Source of the DNA: Hirudo medicinalis
Taxonomy: Eukaryota; Annelida; Clitellata; Hirudinida; Hirudinidae
DNA: 64,000 nucleotides
Direction of reading: 5' to 3'
NCBI GenBank assembly: GCA_011800805.1
Contig: MPNW01000107.1
Location: forward strand, 2,912-66,911
Shown here one piece after another: positions 28,102-36,581 of the stretch. Position numbers and translations under genes: made by a program. Below the pieces are notes generated by a model. The model was not told the DNA's origin. It did not search any database and worked only from the letters and a program-made list of their open reading frames with translations. The stretch's first letter is position 1. Every line of letters starts with the position of its first letter.

Positions 28102-29469
28102 ATGAAGAGAATTTTTTCAGGAATTTTGATCCTTTTAGGATTAATTTTACAAGTAAAGGCACAAAAAGCCACCGTAGATAAAGTTATTGCAACAGTTGGC
28201 GGAAATATCATTCTACTTTCTGAGCTAAACCAGCAATATGCTCTTTATCTGAACCAAGGGAACCCGTCAAACGAGCAGGTTAAATGCCATTTTTTGCAAC
28301 AAATGCTTATTCAAAAATTATTAAAACAACAAGCAGAACTTGACTCTATTATGGTAGACGACAATATTGTAAGCGATGAACTAGACAGAAGGATGCGCTA
28401 CCAAATTCAGCGCATGGGTGGGCAAGAGCGTATGGAACAATTCTTGGGTAAATCTATCCTCCAATATAAAGACGAGATGCGTTCAGAAGTAAAAGAAGGA
28501 TTGATTGCGCAAAAAATGCAAGCGGAAATTACCAAAAATACGAGTGTAACGCCTCAGGAAGTAAAAAAACGGTTTGAAAGCTACCCCAAAGACAGTTTGC
28601 CCGATATTGGCACCGAGGTAGAAGTAGGTGAAATTACTTTAACTCCCAAATTAACCAAAGCAGAAAAGCAAAAATATCACGACAAGTTAGAAGCCATCAG
28701 GTTACGCGTAAAAAGCGGCGAAGATTTTGCTTTTTTAGCTAAAACCTATTCTGAAGACCCCGGTTCTGCTCTTGAAGGAGGCGATTTAGGCTTTATTGAC
28801 AGAAGTACCATGGTAAAAGAATTTATCGCATGGGCCTTTAAATTAAAAGCAGGCGAACTTTCTCCGGTATTTGAAACAGAATATGGCTTCCATTTTTTGC
28901 AGGTTTTAGAACGCAGAGGCGAGCAAGCTCAGGTAAGGCATATTTTAATTAGGCCTCTAACCACCCCGGCTAGCTTAAAACGCTTAGAACTTAAAGCCGA
29001 CACCATTTACAAAAAGCTGAGAGAAAAAAAGTTAGCCTTTTCTACAGCGGCCTCCTTATATTCCGATGATAGAGAAACTCAATATAACGGGGGTATGTTG
29101 CTTTATTCAGAAAATCAATCATCCAGAACTACTTTAATTCCGATTGAAAAGTTAGACCCAACGGTATTTACCGTTATTGATACCATGAAAGTAGGCAGCA
29201 TTTCTAAACCGATTTCGTTTAAAGACCAAGAAAGGGGTAAAGAAGGGTTTAAAATTTTCTTCTTAAAATCTAAAACACAGCCCCATAAGGGCAATTTAGA
29301 GCAAGATTATCCTAAGTTTAAAGAACTCGCAGAAGCGGAAAAAAGATCTAAGGTAATTAGCGAGTGGTTTGAAAAACGGAAAGAAAACACTTATGTTAGA
29401 ATTGACGAGGAGTTTGCCGACTGCGCCGAATTAAAAATGTGGATAAACAAAGACAAACAGACAAAATAG
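28102..29469 (+). CDS. surA: Periplasmic peptidyl-prolyl isomerase/chaperone SurA
   Basis: A 455-aa protein with a signal peptide (to about VKA). The N-terminal chaperone domain (VDKVIATVGGNIILLSELNQQ) is followed by two parvulin-type domains: the first at about 170-275 (SGEDFAFLAKTYSEDPGSALEGGDLGF), the second at about 278-380 (VRHILIRP, and ETQYNGGML). SurA helps fold outer-membrane proteins. Neighbouring genes (OstA-like protein, SurA-like short protein) point to an envelope-biogenesis group. Confidence 0.9.
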   Translation: MKRIFSGILILLGLILQVKAQKATVDKVIATVGGNIILLSELNQQYALYLNQGNPSNEQVKCHFLQQMLIQKLLKQQAELDSIMVDDNIVSDELDRRMRYQIQRMGGQERMEQFLGKSILQYKDEMRSEVKEGLIAQKMQAEITKNTSVTPQEVKKRFESYPKDSLPDIGTEVEVGEITLTPKLTKAEKQKYHDKLEAIRLRVKSGEDFAFLAKTYSEDPGSALEGGDLGFIDRSTMVKEFIAWAFKLKAGELSPVFETEYGFHFLQVLERRGEQAQVRHILIRPLTTPASLKRLELKADTIYKKLREKKLAFSTAASLYSDDRETQYNGGMLLYSENQSSRTTLIPIEKLDPTVFTVIDTMKVGSISKPISFKDQERGKEGFKIFFLKSKTQPHKGNLEQDYPKFKELAEAEKRSKVISEWFEKRKENTYVRIDEEFADCAELKMWINKDKQTK

Positions 29470-29472
29470 CCG

Positions 29473-30435
29473 ATGCAATTTAATAACGAGGTTGAAGGAG
29501 TTGACGCACTATGCCAATCCTTCAAAAATATTCAAGCTGAAATAAGCAAAGTTGTAATAGGACAAGACGATATTATTAAATCCGTATTAATTGCCTTTTT
29601 CAGTAACGGGCATTGTTTACTTGTTGGAGTACCCGGACTGGCAAAAACCTTATTGGTACAAACCGTGTCCAAGGTTTTAGATATGGATTTTAACCGAATA
29701 CAATTTACGCCCGATTTAATGCCCAGCGATATTATTGGTACCGAAATTTTAAACGAAGACCGTCATTTTAAATTTATTAAAGGGCCGGTTTTTTCCAACA
29801 TCATTTTGGCTGACGAGATTAACCGTACGCCACCCAAAACGCAAGCAGCCTTGTTAGAAGCCATGCAAGAAAAAGCGGTAACGGCAGCCGGCCAAACGCA
29901 TAAATTGCCGCAGTTGTTCTTTGTTTTGGCTACTCAAAACCCTATTGAGCAAGAAGGCACTTATCCTTTGCCTGAAGCGCAGTTAGACCGTTTTATGTTC
30001 AATATTCAGCTAAATTATCCAAAGTTTGAAGACGAACTCACTATCGTGAAAAACACTACCGCTAATCGGGTAGTTGAGCTGAAAAAAATCATTAAAGGCA
30101 AAGAAATTCAGGCTTTTCAAAAACTAATCAGGAGTATTCCGGTAACCGATAACGTACTGGAATATGCGGTAAAATTAGCCACCAAAACGCGCCCAAAAAC
30201 TCAATTGGCTTCTGCCGCAATTAACAATTATGTTTCTTGGGGAGCCGGCCCCCGCGCTTCTCAGTTTTTGGTTTTGGGCGCAAAATGCCATGCGGCAATT
30301 TCAGGCAAATATGCTCCCGATATAGAAGACGTTCAAGCTGTAGCAGAACCCATTTTACGCCATCGTATGGTACGTAATTATCGCGCAGAGGCAGAGGGCT
30401 TAAGTATAGAACAAATTATCAAAGATTTATTTTAA
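29473..30435 (+). CDS. MoxR-family AAA+ ATPase
   Basis: A 320-aa AAA+ protein starting 3 nt after surA. Walker A is GVPGLAKTLL (about 52-61). Walker B is LADEINRTPPKTQAALLEAMQE, with sensor residues in ATQNPIEQEGTYPLPEAQLDRF. MoxR proteins act as chaperones maturing partner proteins, often next to DUF58/VWA genes, which are absent here. Confidence 0.92.
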   Translation: MQFNNEVEGVDALCQSFKNIQAEISKVVIGQDDIIKSVLIAFFSNGHCLLVGVPGLAKTLLVQTVSKVLDMDFNRIQFTPDLMPSDIIGTEILNEDRHFKFIKGPVFSNIILADEINRTPPKTQAALLEAMQEKAVTAAGQTHKLPQLFFVLATQNPIEQEGTYPLPEAQLDRFMFNIQLNYPKFEDELTIVKNTTANRVVELKKIIKGKEIQAFQKLIRSIPVTDNVLEYAVKLATKTRPKTQLASAAINNYVSWGAGPRASQFLVLGAKCHAAISGKYAPDIEDVQAVAEPILRHRMVRNYRAEAEGLSIEQIIKDLF

Positions 30436-30881
30436 AAAGATTATTTTTTTATATAAATTCGGAATCAAGACACAAGACAAAAGCTTTCCGATAATTTAGC
30501 TGCTTGATTGCGATAAGTTTTTTTATCTAAAAACCAACGCTGTTTTTGAATAAGAAAGACTGCGCCCACAGATTATGATATTGAGTTAAACCTCGGATAA
30601 GTAAAAATTGTTTTTATTGCTCTAACCTAACCATCTACAGAGAAAAATTTTATTACAAACCGAATTACAAAAATATGCGTCAACACAGGAGTTAGGGGCA
30701 AATTTACGAAACGACACAACGGAATGACACAGACAAGCGAACCACCAACTTTCGACACATCTTGACAGTTATTGCGACTGTCAAAAAGTATTTTTATAAT
30801 AAATGTGGAGACCAGCGACCATTAAAAAAAACGGGGCGACACCGAAAAGCCAAATGAGTAGGAAACTTAAAATAATAAAAA
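30436..30881. other. 445-bp spacer with a perfect 8-bp inverted repeat
   Basis: No gene seen. TTGACAGT (30762-30769) and ACTGTCAA (30777-30784) form a perfect 8-bp hairpin with a 7-nt loop about 100 nt before the PEGA lipoprotein gene. It could be an operator or weak terminator. This spacer marks the change from core envelope genes to an accessory block. Confidence 0.5.
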
Positions 30882-31328
30882 ATGAAAAAAAGTATTTTTG
30901 CAATCTCAATTGCCAGTCTTTTAATGACTAGTTGTGCGACAATTTTTACAGGCACAAAAGACAAAATTACATTTAACAGCACACCAGCAGGAGCTACTAT
31001 TTACAAAGATGGGGTTGAACAATGTAAAACACCTTGTACTCTTCATGTAAAACGCAGTTTAAACGACACGGAAATTGAATACAAATTGGACGGCTATGAA
31101 ACAAGATTAATTAAACTTGACAAAGAATTCAACATTATCAGTGTAATTAATTTAGGAAATTTATTAGGCTGGGGTGTTGATGCTTTATCTGGTGCGGTAA
31201 TGAAATATGACAAAAAGGTTTATGACATTACATTATCTAAAAACAATAAAACGTCTATGATTAAGCCATCAAAAATAAATTTTGACACCAAGAAAAATGT
31301 AGTAGAACTTTATGTTCAAGCCAAGTAA
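30882..31328 (+). CDS. PEGA-domain lipoprotein
   Basis: A 148-aa protein with a lipoprotein signal (lipobox LMTSC near residue 18). Residues about 30-75 (ITFNSTPAGATIYKDGV..CKTPCTLHVKR) match the PEGA domain, a small surface-associated beta domain. A hydrophobic glycine-rich segment (about 88-105) follows. Function unknown; such proteins are often envelope-associated and carried in accessory regions. Confidence 0.7.
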   Translation: MKKSIFAISIASLLMTSCATIFTGTKDKITFNSTPAGATIYKDGVEQCKTPCTLHVKRSLNDTEIEYKLDGYETRLIKLDKEFNIISVINLGNLLGWGVDALSGAVMKYDKKVYDITLSKNNKTSMIKPSKINFDTKKNVVELYVQAK

Positions 31329-31365
31329 AATTGACGGTTGTGGACAAAAAACCTGCCAATAACCA

Positions 31366-31454
31366 AACCGATGGACGTAATCCCACCCTGTAAAAGGCCT
31401 TCGTTCTCCCTTCGGCCGAACTTTTGGCATTTTCCTTTGGTGCGTCCATCGGTT
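31366..31454. repeat. 12-bp perfect inverted repeat enclosing further palindromes
   Basis: AACCGATGGACG (31366-31377) pairs exactly with CGTCCATCGGTT (31443-31454). Inside lies the palindrome TTCGGCCGAA (31411-31420) and AAAAG/CTTTT arms. The span is more GC-rich than its surroundings and lies between the PEGA gene and the DUF2157 operon. It may be a recombination or transfer scar or a structured RNA element; a classical integron attC core could not be recognised. Confidence 0.5.
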
Positions 31455-31486
31455 GCGCTTGGCAAAATTTTAAAAGACACTCACTA

Positions 31487-32446
31487 ATGAGCAATATCCA
31501 ACGAGAAGACATCCATATCATTTGCCGACACAGCGACTTGACAGAACAAAAAATTGAGAAAGCTTTGAAAGAAAACATCTATAATGACAAAGAGGCGTGG
31601 CAAAAATTCTTTCGATTGTTTTTCATTAGCCTTGGTATTGGCTTTACGGTGTCGGGTATAGTTTTCTTTTTTGCCTACAATTGGGCTGACCTGCACAAAT
31701 TTGCGAAAATAGGACTGACAGAAGGAATTCTAATCATGACAACAATCTTAGTCCTTCTTCCAAAAATTAACGACAATATCAGAAATGTTATTCTTACAGG
31801 AGCATCGGTTTTAGTGGGTGTTTTATTTGCCGTATTCGGACAGATTTACCAAACGGGAGCTAATGTTTATGACTTTTTTTTGGCTTGGACCGTTTTCGTA
31901 ACATTATGGGTAATAGTTTCAAATTTTGCTCCTTTATGTTTGCTGTATCTTGTTTTAATCAACACGACATTCATTTTGTATTCACAGCAAGTGGCTAAAG
32001 ATTGGTCAGAAATTTTCATTTTTACCTCGCTTTTTGTCATTAATGCAGTCGTTCTGATTTCTGCTATTATTCTTTCTAAATATAAGAAAGCAGAAAACAT
32101 ACCCACTTGGTTTTTGAATACAGTTGCTTTAGCTACTGTAAGCTATGCAACTATCGGAGTTGTTATAGGGATTTTTTACAAGTATCAGACGGATTTCCCA
32201 ATTTTGATTTTAATTACTGCCATAGTATTTGCATTAGGTATTTGGCACGGACTAAAAACAAAAAGCGGTTTCTATCTTTCAGTTATACCCTTTAGCTTTA
32301 TCATTATCGTATCAGCTTTACTCATTAAAATATCAGAGGGAGAAAAGATGTCTTTATTAATCGTCAGCCTTTTTATCGTAGCCAGCGTTACTTTAACGAT
32401 TAAAAACCTGATTGATATTCAAAAGAAACAGACAAATGAGAAATAA
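31487..32446 (+). CDS. DUF2157 multi-pass membrane protein
   Basis: A 319-aa protein starting at ATG 31487; the frame from 31424 lies in the inverted-repeat region and lacks homology. A soluble N-terminal ~45 residues precedes about nine hydrophobic helices. The segment VFFFAYNWADLHKFAKIGL is characteristic of DUF2157. It overlaps the next gene by 11 nt. DUF2157, DUF4401 and GDYXXLXY proteins commonly occur as a three-gene set of unknown function. Confidence 0.75.
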   Translation: MSNIQREDIHIICRHSDLTEQKIEKALKENIYNDKEAWQKFFRLFFISLGIGFTVSGIVFFFAYNWADLHKFAKIGLTEGILIMTTILVLLPKINDNIRNVILTGASVLVGVLFAVFGQIYQTGANVYDFFLAWTVFVTLWVIVSNFAPLCLLYLVLINTTFILYSQQVAKDWSEIFIFTSLFVINAVVLISAIILSKYKKAENIPTWFLNTVALATVSYATIGVVIGIFYKYQTDFPILILITAIVFALGIWHGLKTKSGFYLSVIPFSFIIIVSALLIKISEGEKMSLLIVSLFIVASVTLTIKNLIDIQKKQTNEK

Positions 32447-33530
32447 AGATGACATTAAAGAGCTATTGATGTTTTTCCGAAACACAGAAGATAAACCTTT
32501 TAAATTAGATGAAGAAGCCATTTTTGCAGCTTATCAAAAAGATAACGGCAACCAGTCGTTGCCTATAAAAATACTATCCGTTTTTGGAGGAATATTGGTA
32601 AGCCTTGCCTTTTTGGGATTTCTTTTTATTGAGGGGCTATACAATTCTGATGTGGCGTTATTGGTGTTTGGAGGAATTTTTATTGCAGGTTCGATTTGGA
32701 TAAACAAAAAATACAATAAAATAATCATTGATACGATAAGCGTTTCTTCCTTTATCATAGGTTTTATACTTCTTGGCTTTGGTTGCGGAAAGTTAAATAT
32801 ATACGAAAACATTATAAGCATTATCTTCATCATTATTGCTTTGGGTTCGTTAAGTATTGTTCAGAACTACATACTGTCTTTTGTTTCTGTTCTAATTATC
32901 AACGGAAGTATTTTAACGCTCATTATAGCTAACAAAGGTTATGACCTTATTCATATTTACGTTTCCGCACTTGCATTGACTATGACTTATATTTTTCTGA
33001 AAGAAGCCAAAATAATCACAACCAACATAGTTTTATCCAAACTTTATAATCCTGTGAAAACAGGATTGGTTTTCTCCTTTTTATCAGGATTGGTATTTCT
33101 TGGCAAAAAAGGAATTTTGTTTGTATTCCCCGACTATATTTGGCCGTCCTCTAACTATATTTGGCTGTCCTCTATCGTTATAATTTCTGTAATTATTTAT
33201 TTAATTTCAACGCTGTTTGATTTTTTTAATTTAACCGTAACGCAACATAAAATCGGCATTTACATTTTTACCGTCTTTGCGTTATTGCCCACAGCGTTAT
33301 CTCCTGCCGTATCAGGTGCTATTCTCATTATGCTGTTGAGTTTTTTAGTAAACTATAAAACGGGCTTGGTTTTGGGAGTTATCTCATTTATCTACTTTAT
33401 TTCACAATACTATTACGAATTGAATTTCACTTTGCTCACCAAGTCCATACTCTTATTTTCGACAGGTGTACTTTTTATTGCGTTTTATTTGTTCACCTAT
33501 AAAAAATTGACTGCAAATGAAAAAGTATAA
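32436..33530 (+). CDS. DUF4401 multi-pass membrane protein
   Basis: A 364-aa protein starting at ATG 32436 inside the end of the DUF2157 gene. It has about ten hydrophobic helices after a short soluble N-terminus. The content and position as the second gene of the three-gene set identify it as DUF4401. The last 14 nt overlap the next gene. Biochemical role unknown. Confidence 0.7.
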   Translation: MRNKDDIKELLMFFRNTEDKPFKLDEEAIFAAYQKDNGNQSLPIKILSVFGGILVSLAFLGFLFIEGLYNSDVALLVFGGIFIAGSIWINKKYNKIIIDTISVSSFIIGFILLGFGCGKLNIYENIISIIFIIIALGSLSIVQNYILSFVSVLIINGSILTLIIANKGYDLIHIYVSALALTMTYIFLKEAKIITTNIVLSKLYNPVKTGLVFSFLSGLVFLGKKGILFVFPDYIWPSSNYIWLSSIVIISVIIYLISTLFDFFNLTVTQHKIGIYIFTVFALLPTALSPAVSGAILIMLLSFLVNYKTGLVLGVISFIYFISQYYYELNFTLLTKSILLFSTGVLFIAFYLFTYKKLTANEKV

Positions 33531-34005
33531 ATGGATTATCATTCTTCTGAACCTTGTTCTTTTGTTGATATATTTCAACCATTCTGTAGCGAAGAAAGAG
33601 GAGCTATTAAAAGACGGACAATTGGTTTTATTAGAACTTGCCCCGGTTGATCCTCGTTCATTAATGCAAGGAGACTATATGGCTTTGCGTTATAAAATCT
33701 CGGAAGACATTAGCACAGAAAATATTCCCAAACGAGGGTATTGTGTCGTTCAGCTTGATAGTAGTGGTATAGCTGACAAAATTAGGTTTCAGAAAGACGT
33801 AACTCCGTTAAATGAGGGTGAACATCTTATCGAATATACCTATCTAGGCAAACGGAACGTTAACATCGGAGCAGAATCCTATTTCTTTCAGGAAGGACAA
33901 GCGAAAAAATATGAAAAGGCAAAATACGGAGGTGTGAAAATAGACAAGGACGGAAATAGCCTGTTAATCGGTCTTTATGATCAACAACAAAAGAAGATAG
34001 AATAA
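33517..34005 (+). CDS. GDYXXLXY-domain membrane-anchored protein
   Basis: A 162-aa protein with one N-terminal transmembrane helix (residues 5-22) and an extracytoplasmic domain. The name-giving motif is visible as GDYMALRY near residue 52, preceded by ELAPVDPRSLMQ. It is the third gene of the DUF2157/DUF4401/GDYXXLXY set, with a 14-nt overlap upstream and 6 nt to the regulator downstream. Confidence 0.8.
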   Translation: MKKYKWIIILLNLVLLLIYFNHSVAKKEELLKDGQLVLLELAPVDPRSLMQGDYMALRYKISEDISTENIPKRGYCVVQLDSSGIADKIRFQKDVTPLNEGEHLIEYTYLGKRNVNIGAESYFFQEGQAKKYEKAKYGGVKIDKDGNSLLIGLYDQQQKKIE

Positions 34006-34011
34006 AAACCG

Positions 34012-34593
34012 ATGTATACAACTTATAACATGAGTGAAAACATAAAAATAATTATTGATTTTAAAAATGTCCTTTCAGATTCTGAATGGGAAGAAATGAA
34101 GACACATTTTATACAAAAAAAGCTAAAAAAAGATGCAATCATCACAGCAGAAAGACAAACCGAAAAATACTTATATTTTATAAAACAGGGTGTAGTTCGT
34201 AAATATTACTTGGTGAATGGGATAGAGTACAATATAGACTTTCGTTTTGAGAATCAGTTTGTTTCTTCTTATGCATCTTTTTTAACCCAACAGCCCTCTG
34301 CCATATTTCTAGAGGCTATTGAAGATGTTACGTTGTTGGCTATAAAATTTAAATCGCTGCAAGAATTATATCGTATTTCTAAATCTGGCGAGCGGTTAGG
34401 AAGACTGTATGCGGAAGAGTTGTTTATTGAAAAAAAAATTAGAGAAGCGGCGCTTATGATTCAATCTCCCAAAGAAAGATATATCAACTTACTTACTCAA
34501 AAACCGCATTGGATAAAAAGGGTGCCTTTATATATGCTTGCTTCTTATCTTAACATCACTCCAGAAACACTAAGTCGGGTAAGAAAAAAATAA
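34012..34593 (+). CDS. Crp/Fnr-type transcriptional regulator
   Basis: A 193-aa protein with an N-terminal cyclic-nucleotide-like beta-barrel (GVVRKYYLVNGIEYNIDFRFENQFVSSYASF) and a C-terminal helix-turn-helix ending in the ITPETLSRVRKK segment typical of Bacteroidetes members. The start could also be the ATG at 34030. It sits 6 nt after the GDYXXLXY gene and may regulate that operon. Confidence 0.8.
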   Translation: MYTTYNMSENIKIIIDFKNVLSDSEWEEMKTHFIQKKLKKDAIITAERQTEKYLYFIKQGVVRKYYLVNGIEYNIDFRFENQFVSSYASFLTQQPSAIFLEAIEDVTLLAIKFKSLQELYRISKSGERLGRLYAEELFIEKKIREAALMIQSPKERYINLLTQKPHWIKRVPLYMLASYLNITPETLSRVRKK

Positions 34594-34594
34594 A

Positions 34595-34690
34595 GTAACC
34601 CCTGATGCATCATTAAACGAGGTTGATTTATACTTTGCCAGAATAATTAGGCTAATTAATTCTATGTCAGAGAGGTTTGGTTTAAAATAA
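34595..34690 (+). pseudogene. C-terminal coding remnant of an unidentified gene
   Basis: A stop-free stretch in frame with GTA at 34595 reads as a natural protein end (EVDLYFARIIRLINSMSERF) closed by TAA at 34688-34690. There is no start or upstream part; it is shifted +1 relative to the end of the regulator gene. I read it as the tail of a gene cut away when the adjacent block was inserted. Confidence 0.45.
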
Positions 34691-34907
34691 AAATCGTCTT
34701 CCTTTGAAATTTTTCTTGATTCTTTCAAAATTAATCCATTTTTAAGTTGCTTATAATAATATTTTGTTTAAAATCAATATACTAATTTTTAGTGGTTTGA
34801 GCAACTTTTTTAACAATGCACAACGAGTTAAGGCAGTTTTTTATTTCTTGATTTGAAACAATGTAGCAGTAATTTAACAATTATACTTTTACGTCAGATT
34901 AAATTAA

Positions 34908-35040
34908 TAACCTGTTGTGCTATTAAAAACTCAAAGCATGTTTGATTTGATTGGTTACTAACCAAGACGATAGCACAACATCTTTTTTTCAATATCTTAT
35001 CCATTTATTCATCAACACCCGTTAATAGCACAACAGGTTA
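34908..35040. mobile_element. 133-bp element with perfect 19-bp terminal inverted repeats
   Basis: TAACCTGTTGTGCTATTAA (34908-34926) is the exact reverse complement of 35022-35040. A third partial copy, GATAGCACAACA, lies at 34969-34980. The structure resembles a miniature inverted-repeat element or the ends of a lost transposon. No clear target duplication is seen. Confidence 0.55.
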
Positions 35041-35054
35041 AAAAATCTAATCAA

Positions 35055-35258
35055 TTGCTAAGAACTTGTATACAAGCCAATGGTATTTATAATGTTAAGA
35101 ATTTTGGTATAAAAGCTACTGTATCATTTAATGAGGGAGCTATTTCTCGGACATTATCTAAGTTAGCCATAAGCAAAACTCCTGTCCAAGTATTCTATGC
35201 AACAAATGTTTCCGGTATTTTACCTTTTGCACAAGATGTGTTTGAAATAAAAAACTAA
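35055..35258 (+). CDS. 67-codon ORF, unknown, possible gene fragment
   Basis: The frame starts at TTG or an upstream codon just after the 133-bp element and ends at 35258. The composition (IYNVKNFGIKATVSFNEGAI, SGILPFAQDVFEIKN) looks protein-like, but no family is recognised. It may be the truncated tail of a gene interrupted by the inverted-repeat element. Confidence 0.3.
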   Translation: MLRTCIQANGIYNVKNFGIKATVSFNEGAISRTLSKLAISKTPVQVFYATNVSGILPFAQDVFEIKN

Positions 35259-35306
35259 ACTGCACATAGCATGGTATTGTTGTGATGCGGGGTTGGAAGT
35301 TATCGG

Positions 35307-35369
35307 TAGGATACACTCAATTACTTAGTCGCAAAAACCATTTTCCTAAATTGTAATTAGTGTATCCTA
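35307..35369. repeat. Imperfect inverted repeat, 63 bp
   Basis: TAGGATACACTCAATTAC (35307-35324) and GTAATTAGTGTATCCTA (35353-35369) are complementary apart from one extra base. It lies between the 67-codon ORF and the transposase remnant; possibly an insertion-sequence end or hairpin. Confidence 0.5.
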
Positions 35370-35556
35370 TTTTTTGGATTTTTACAAAAAGGAATCTGCA
35401 TACCCGTTTAAGCTCCTTTATGTTTGCAATTACCAATCTGTCAAATAAATGCTCTCTAAAGTATCTTCTGTTGAGCTTGTAAGCTCCTCGTTAATTCGGG
35501 TTAGTCAAAAGTATAATTTTTCATGATTTTCTTTTCAGTTAAACAAGGCAAACCGA

Positions 35557-35790
35557 TTAAATATATTCCACAGCGGAGAACATATCCTAGCGCCTAATGA
35601 GGTCTTGAGTTGTTGTAATTTTGTCGCCATTGTTCAGTTTTTTTGCCTTACTTCACCCAGATAGATAAAAGATATAGGCGTTAAAAGCTCCTTCCTGATA
35701 TACCGTTGCAGCGTTCCACAAAAGCGTTTTGCATCGGCTTACCGGGCTGTTGTATAAAAGTTGGTTGATATTGTGTGGCCTGCACTATAT
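35557..35790 (-). pseudogene. Decayed IS3-type transposase (OrfB C-terminus)
   Basis: On the minus strand the sequence encodes FIQQPGKPMQNAFVERCNG, the hallmark near the last catalytic Glu of IS3-family integrases. After frame changes come segments matching RKELLNAYIF, LGEVRQK, EQWR and a terminal AVEYI with TAA at 35557-35559. Several frameshifts and stops interrupt it and no N-terminal DDE part was found, so it is inactive. Further decayed sequence may extend to about 35880. Confidence 0.75.
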
Positions 35791-35982
35791 ATCAATGTAT
35801 AGCTCAAAAACTTCAGGCTGATTGCTTCTTTACTGCCCTTACATTTTTTTGGCGGTTTTAAAGCAGGCATGGAAGTAAAGCCTTGGTTATTGCATAAATT
35901 CTTTTAAATAATGGTAGTGAAACGGCAGTAAATTGTATAAAATAAAATTTCGTTTTCTTGCTGTATCCTAGCCATTACACAT

Positions 35983-36020
35983 AAAAAACGGCCTTTATAA
36001 GATATCTAAAGCCGCTTTTT
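35983..36020 (-). terminator. Intrinsic terminator after the thioesterase gene
   Basis: Stem arms 35989-35997 (CGGCCTTTA) and 36007-36014 (TAAAGCCG) have one bulge and a short loop. Read on the minus strand the hairpin is followed by a T-run, and an A-run precedes it, so it may work in both directions. It lies about 90 nt after the thioesterase stop. Confidence 0.7.
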
Positions 36021-36103
36021 CATTTTTTTAGTTTTCCATCCCTTTATGGAAGGTTCATTTTGTGTCCTATAATTGCTTTCAGTTGATTTTGATTAAGTTT
36101 TTT

Positions 36104-36493
36104 TCATGATTTGAGAATTGGCACGGGTCGTTTATTTTCGTCAATAGCTACAAAAGTAAATTCTCCATGTACTACAAGTGTTCTGCCTTCGGCATACATT
36201 TGCTCTAAATAGATTTCTACGCCTACTTTTAAGCTCGTGTTGCCTACTTTTATCACCTGGGCAACTACTTCAATAAAAGTTCCTGCCGGGATAGGCTTTT
36301 TAAATTCTATGCGATCATTGCTTACCGTTACCATGTGTTGTCTGCTGAAACGGGTGGCGGCAATAAAGGCCGTTTCGTCCATTATGGCCATGGCTGTTCC
36401 GCCAAAAAGCGTGTCGTAATGATTAGTGGTGTTGGGGAAAACCGTTTTAAAAACAGTAGTTTTAGAGTGTATAATTCGTTCTTGGAGTGTCAA
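36104..36493 (-). CDS. Acyl-CoA thioesterase (hotdog fold)
   Basis: A 129-aa hotdog protein. The segment TNHYDTLFGGTAMAIMDETAFIAATRFS holds the conserved Asn/Asp region and helix of YciA/ACOT-type acyl-CoA hydrolases, followed by IEFKKPIPAGTFIEV. It hydrolyses acyl-CoA to acid and CoA; chain preference cannot be read. It lies downstream of metE but is separated by a terminator. Confidence 0.85.
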   Translation of the reverse strand: MTLQERIIHSKTTVFKTVFPNTTNHYDTLFGGTAMAIMDETAFIAATRFSRQHMVTVSNDRIEFKKPIPAGTFIEVVAQVIKVGNTSLKVGVEIYLEQMYAEGRTLVVHGEFTFVAIDENKRPVPILKS

Positions 36494-36507
36494 AAGGATG
36501 AAAATGT

Positions 36508-36549
36508 AAAAATCTGTTTAGCAAAGGAACAAAATTTTTGCTAAACAGA
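36508..36549 (-). terminator. Intrinsic terminator after metE
   Basis: TCTGTTTAGC (36513-36522) is exactly complementary to GCTAAACAGA (36540-36549). On the minus strand the 10-bp stem is followed by TTTTT. It lies between the metE stop (36582) and the thioesterase start (36493). Confidence 0.75.
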
Positions 36550-36581
36550 CCTCAAAAAAAATTTTTTAATCAGCTTTTGTG

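Noticed and set aside
31366..31454. Integron attC site
   Set aside because: Hairpin arms exist but the GTTRRRY/RYYYAAC core pattern could not be found.
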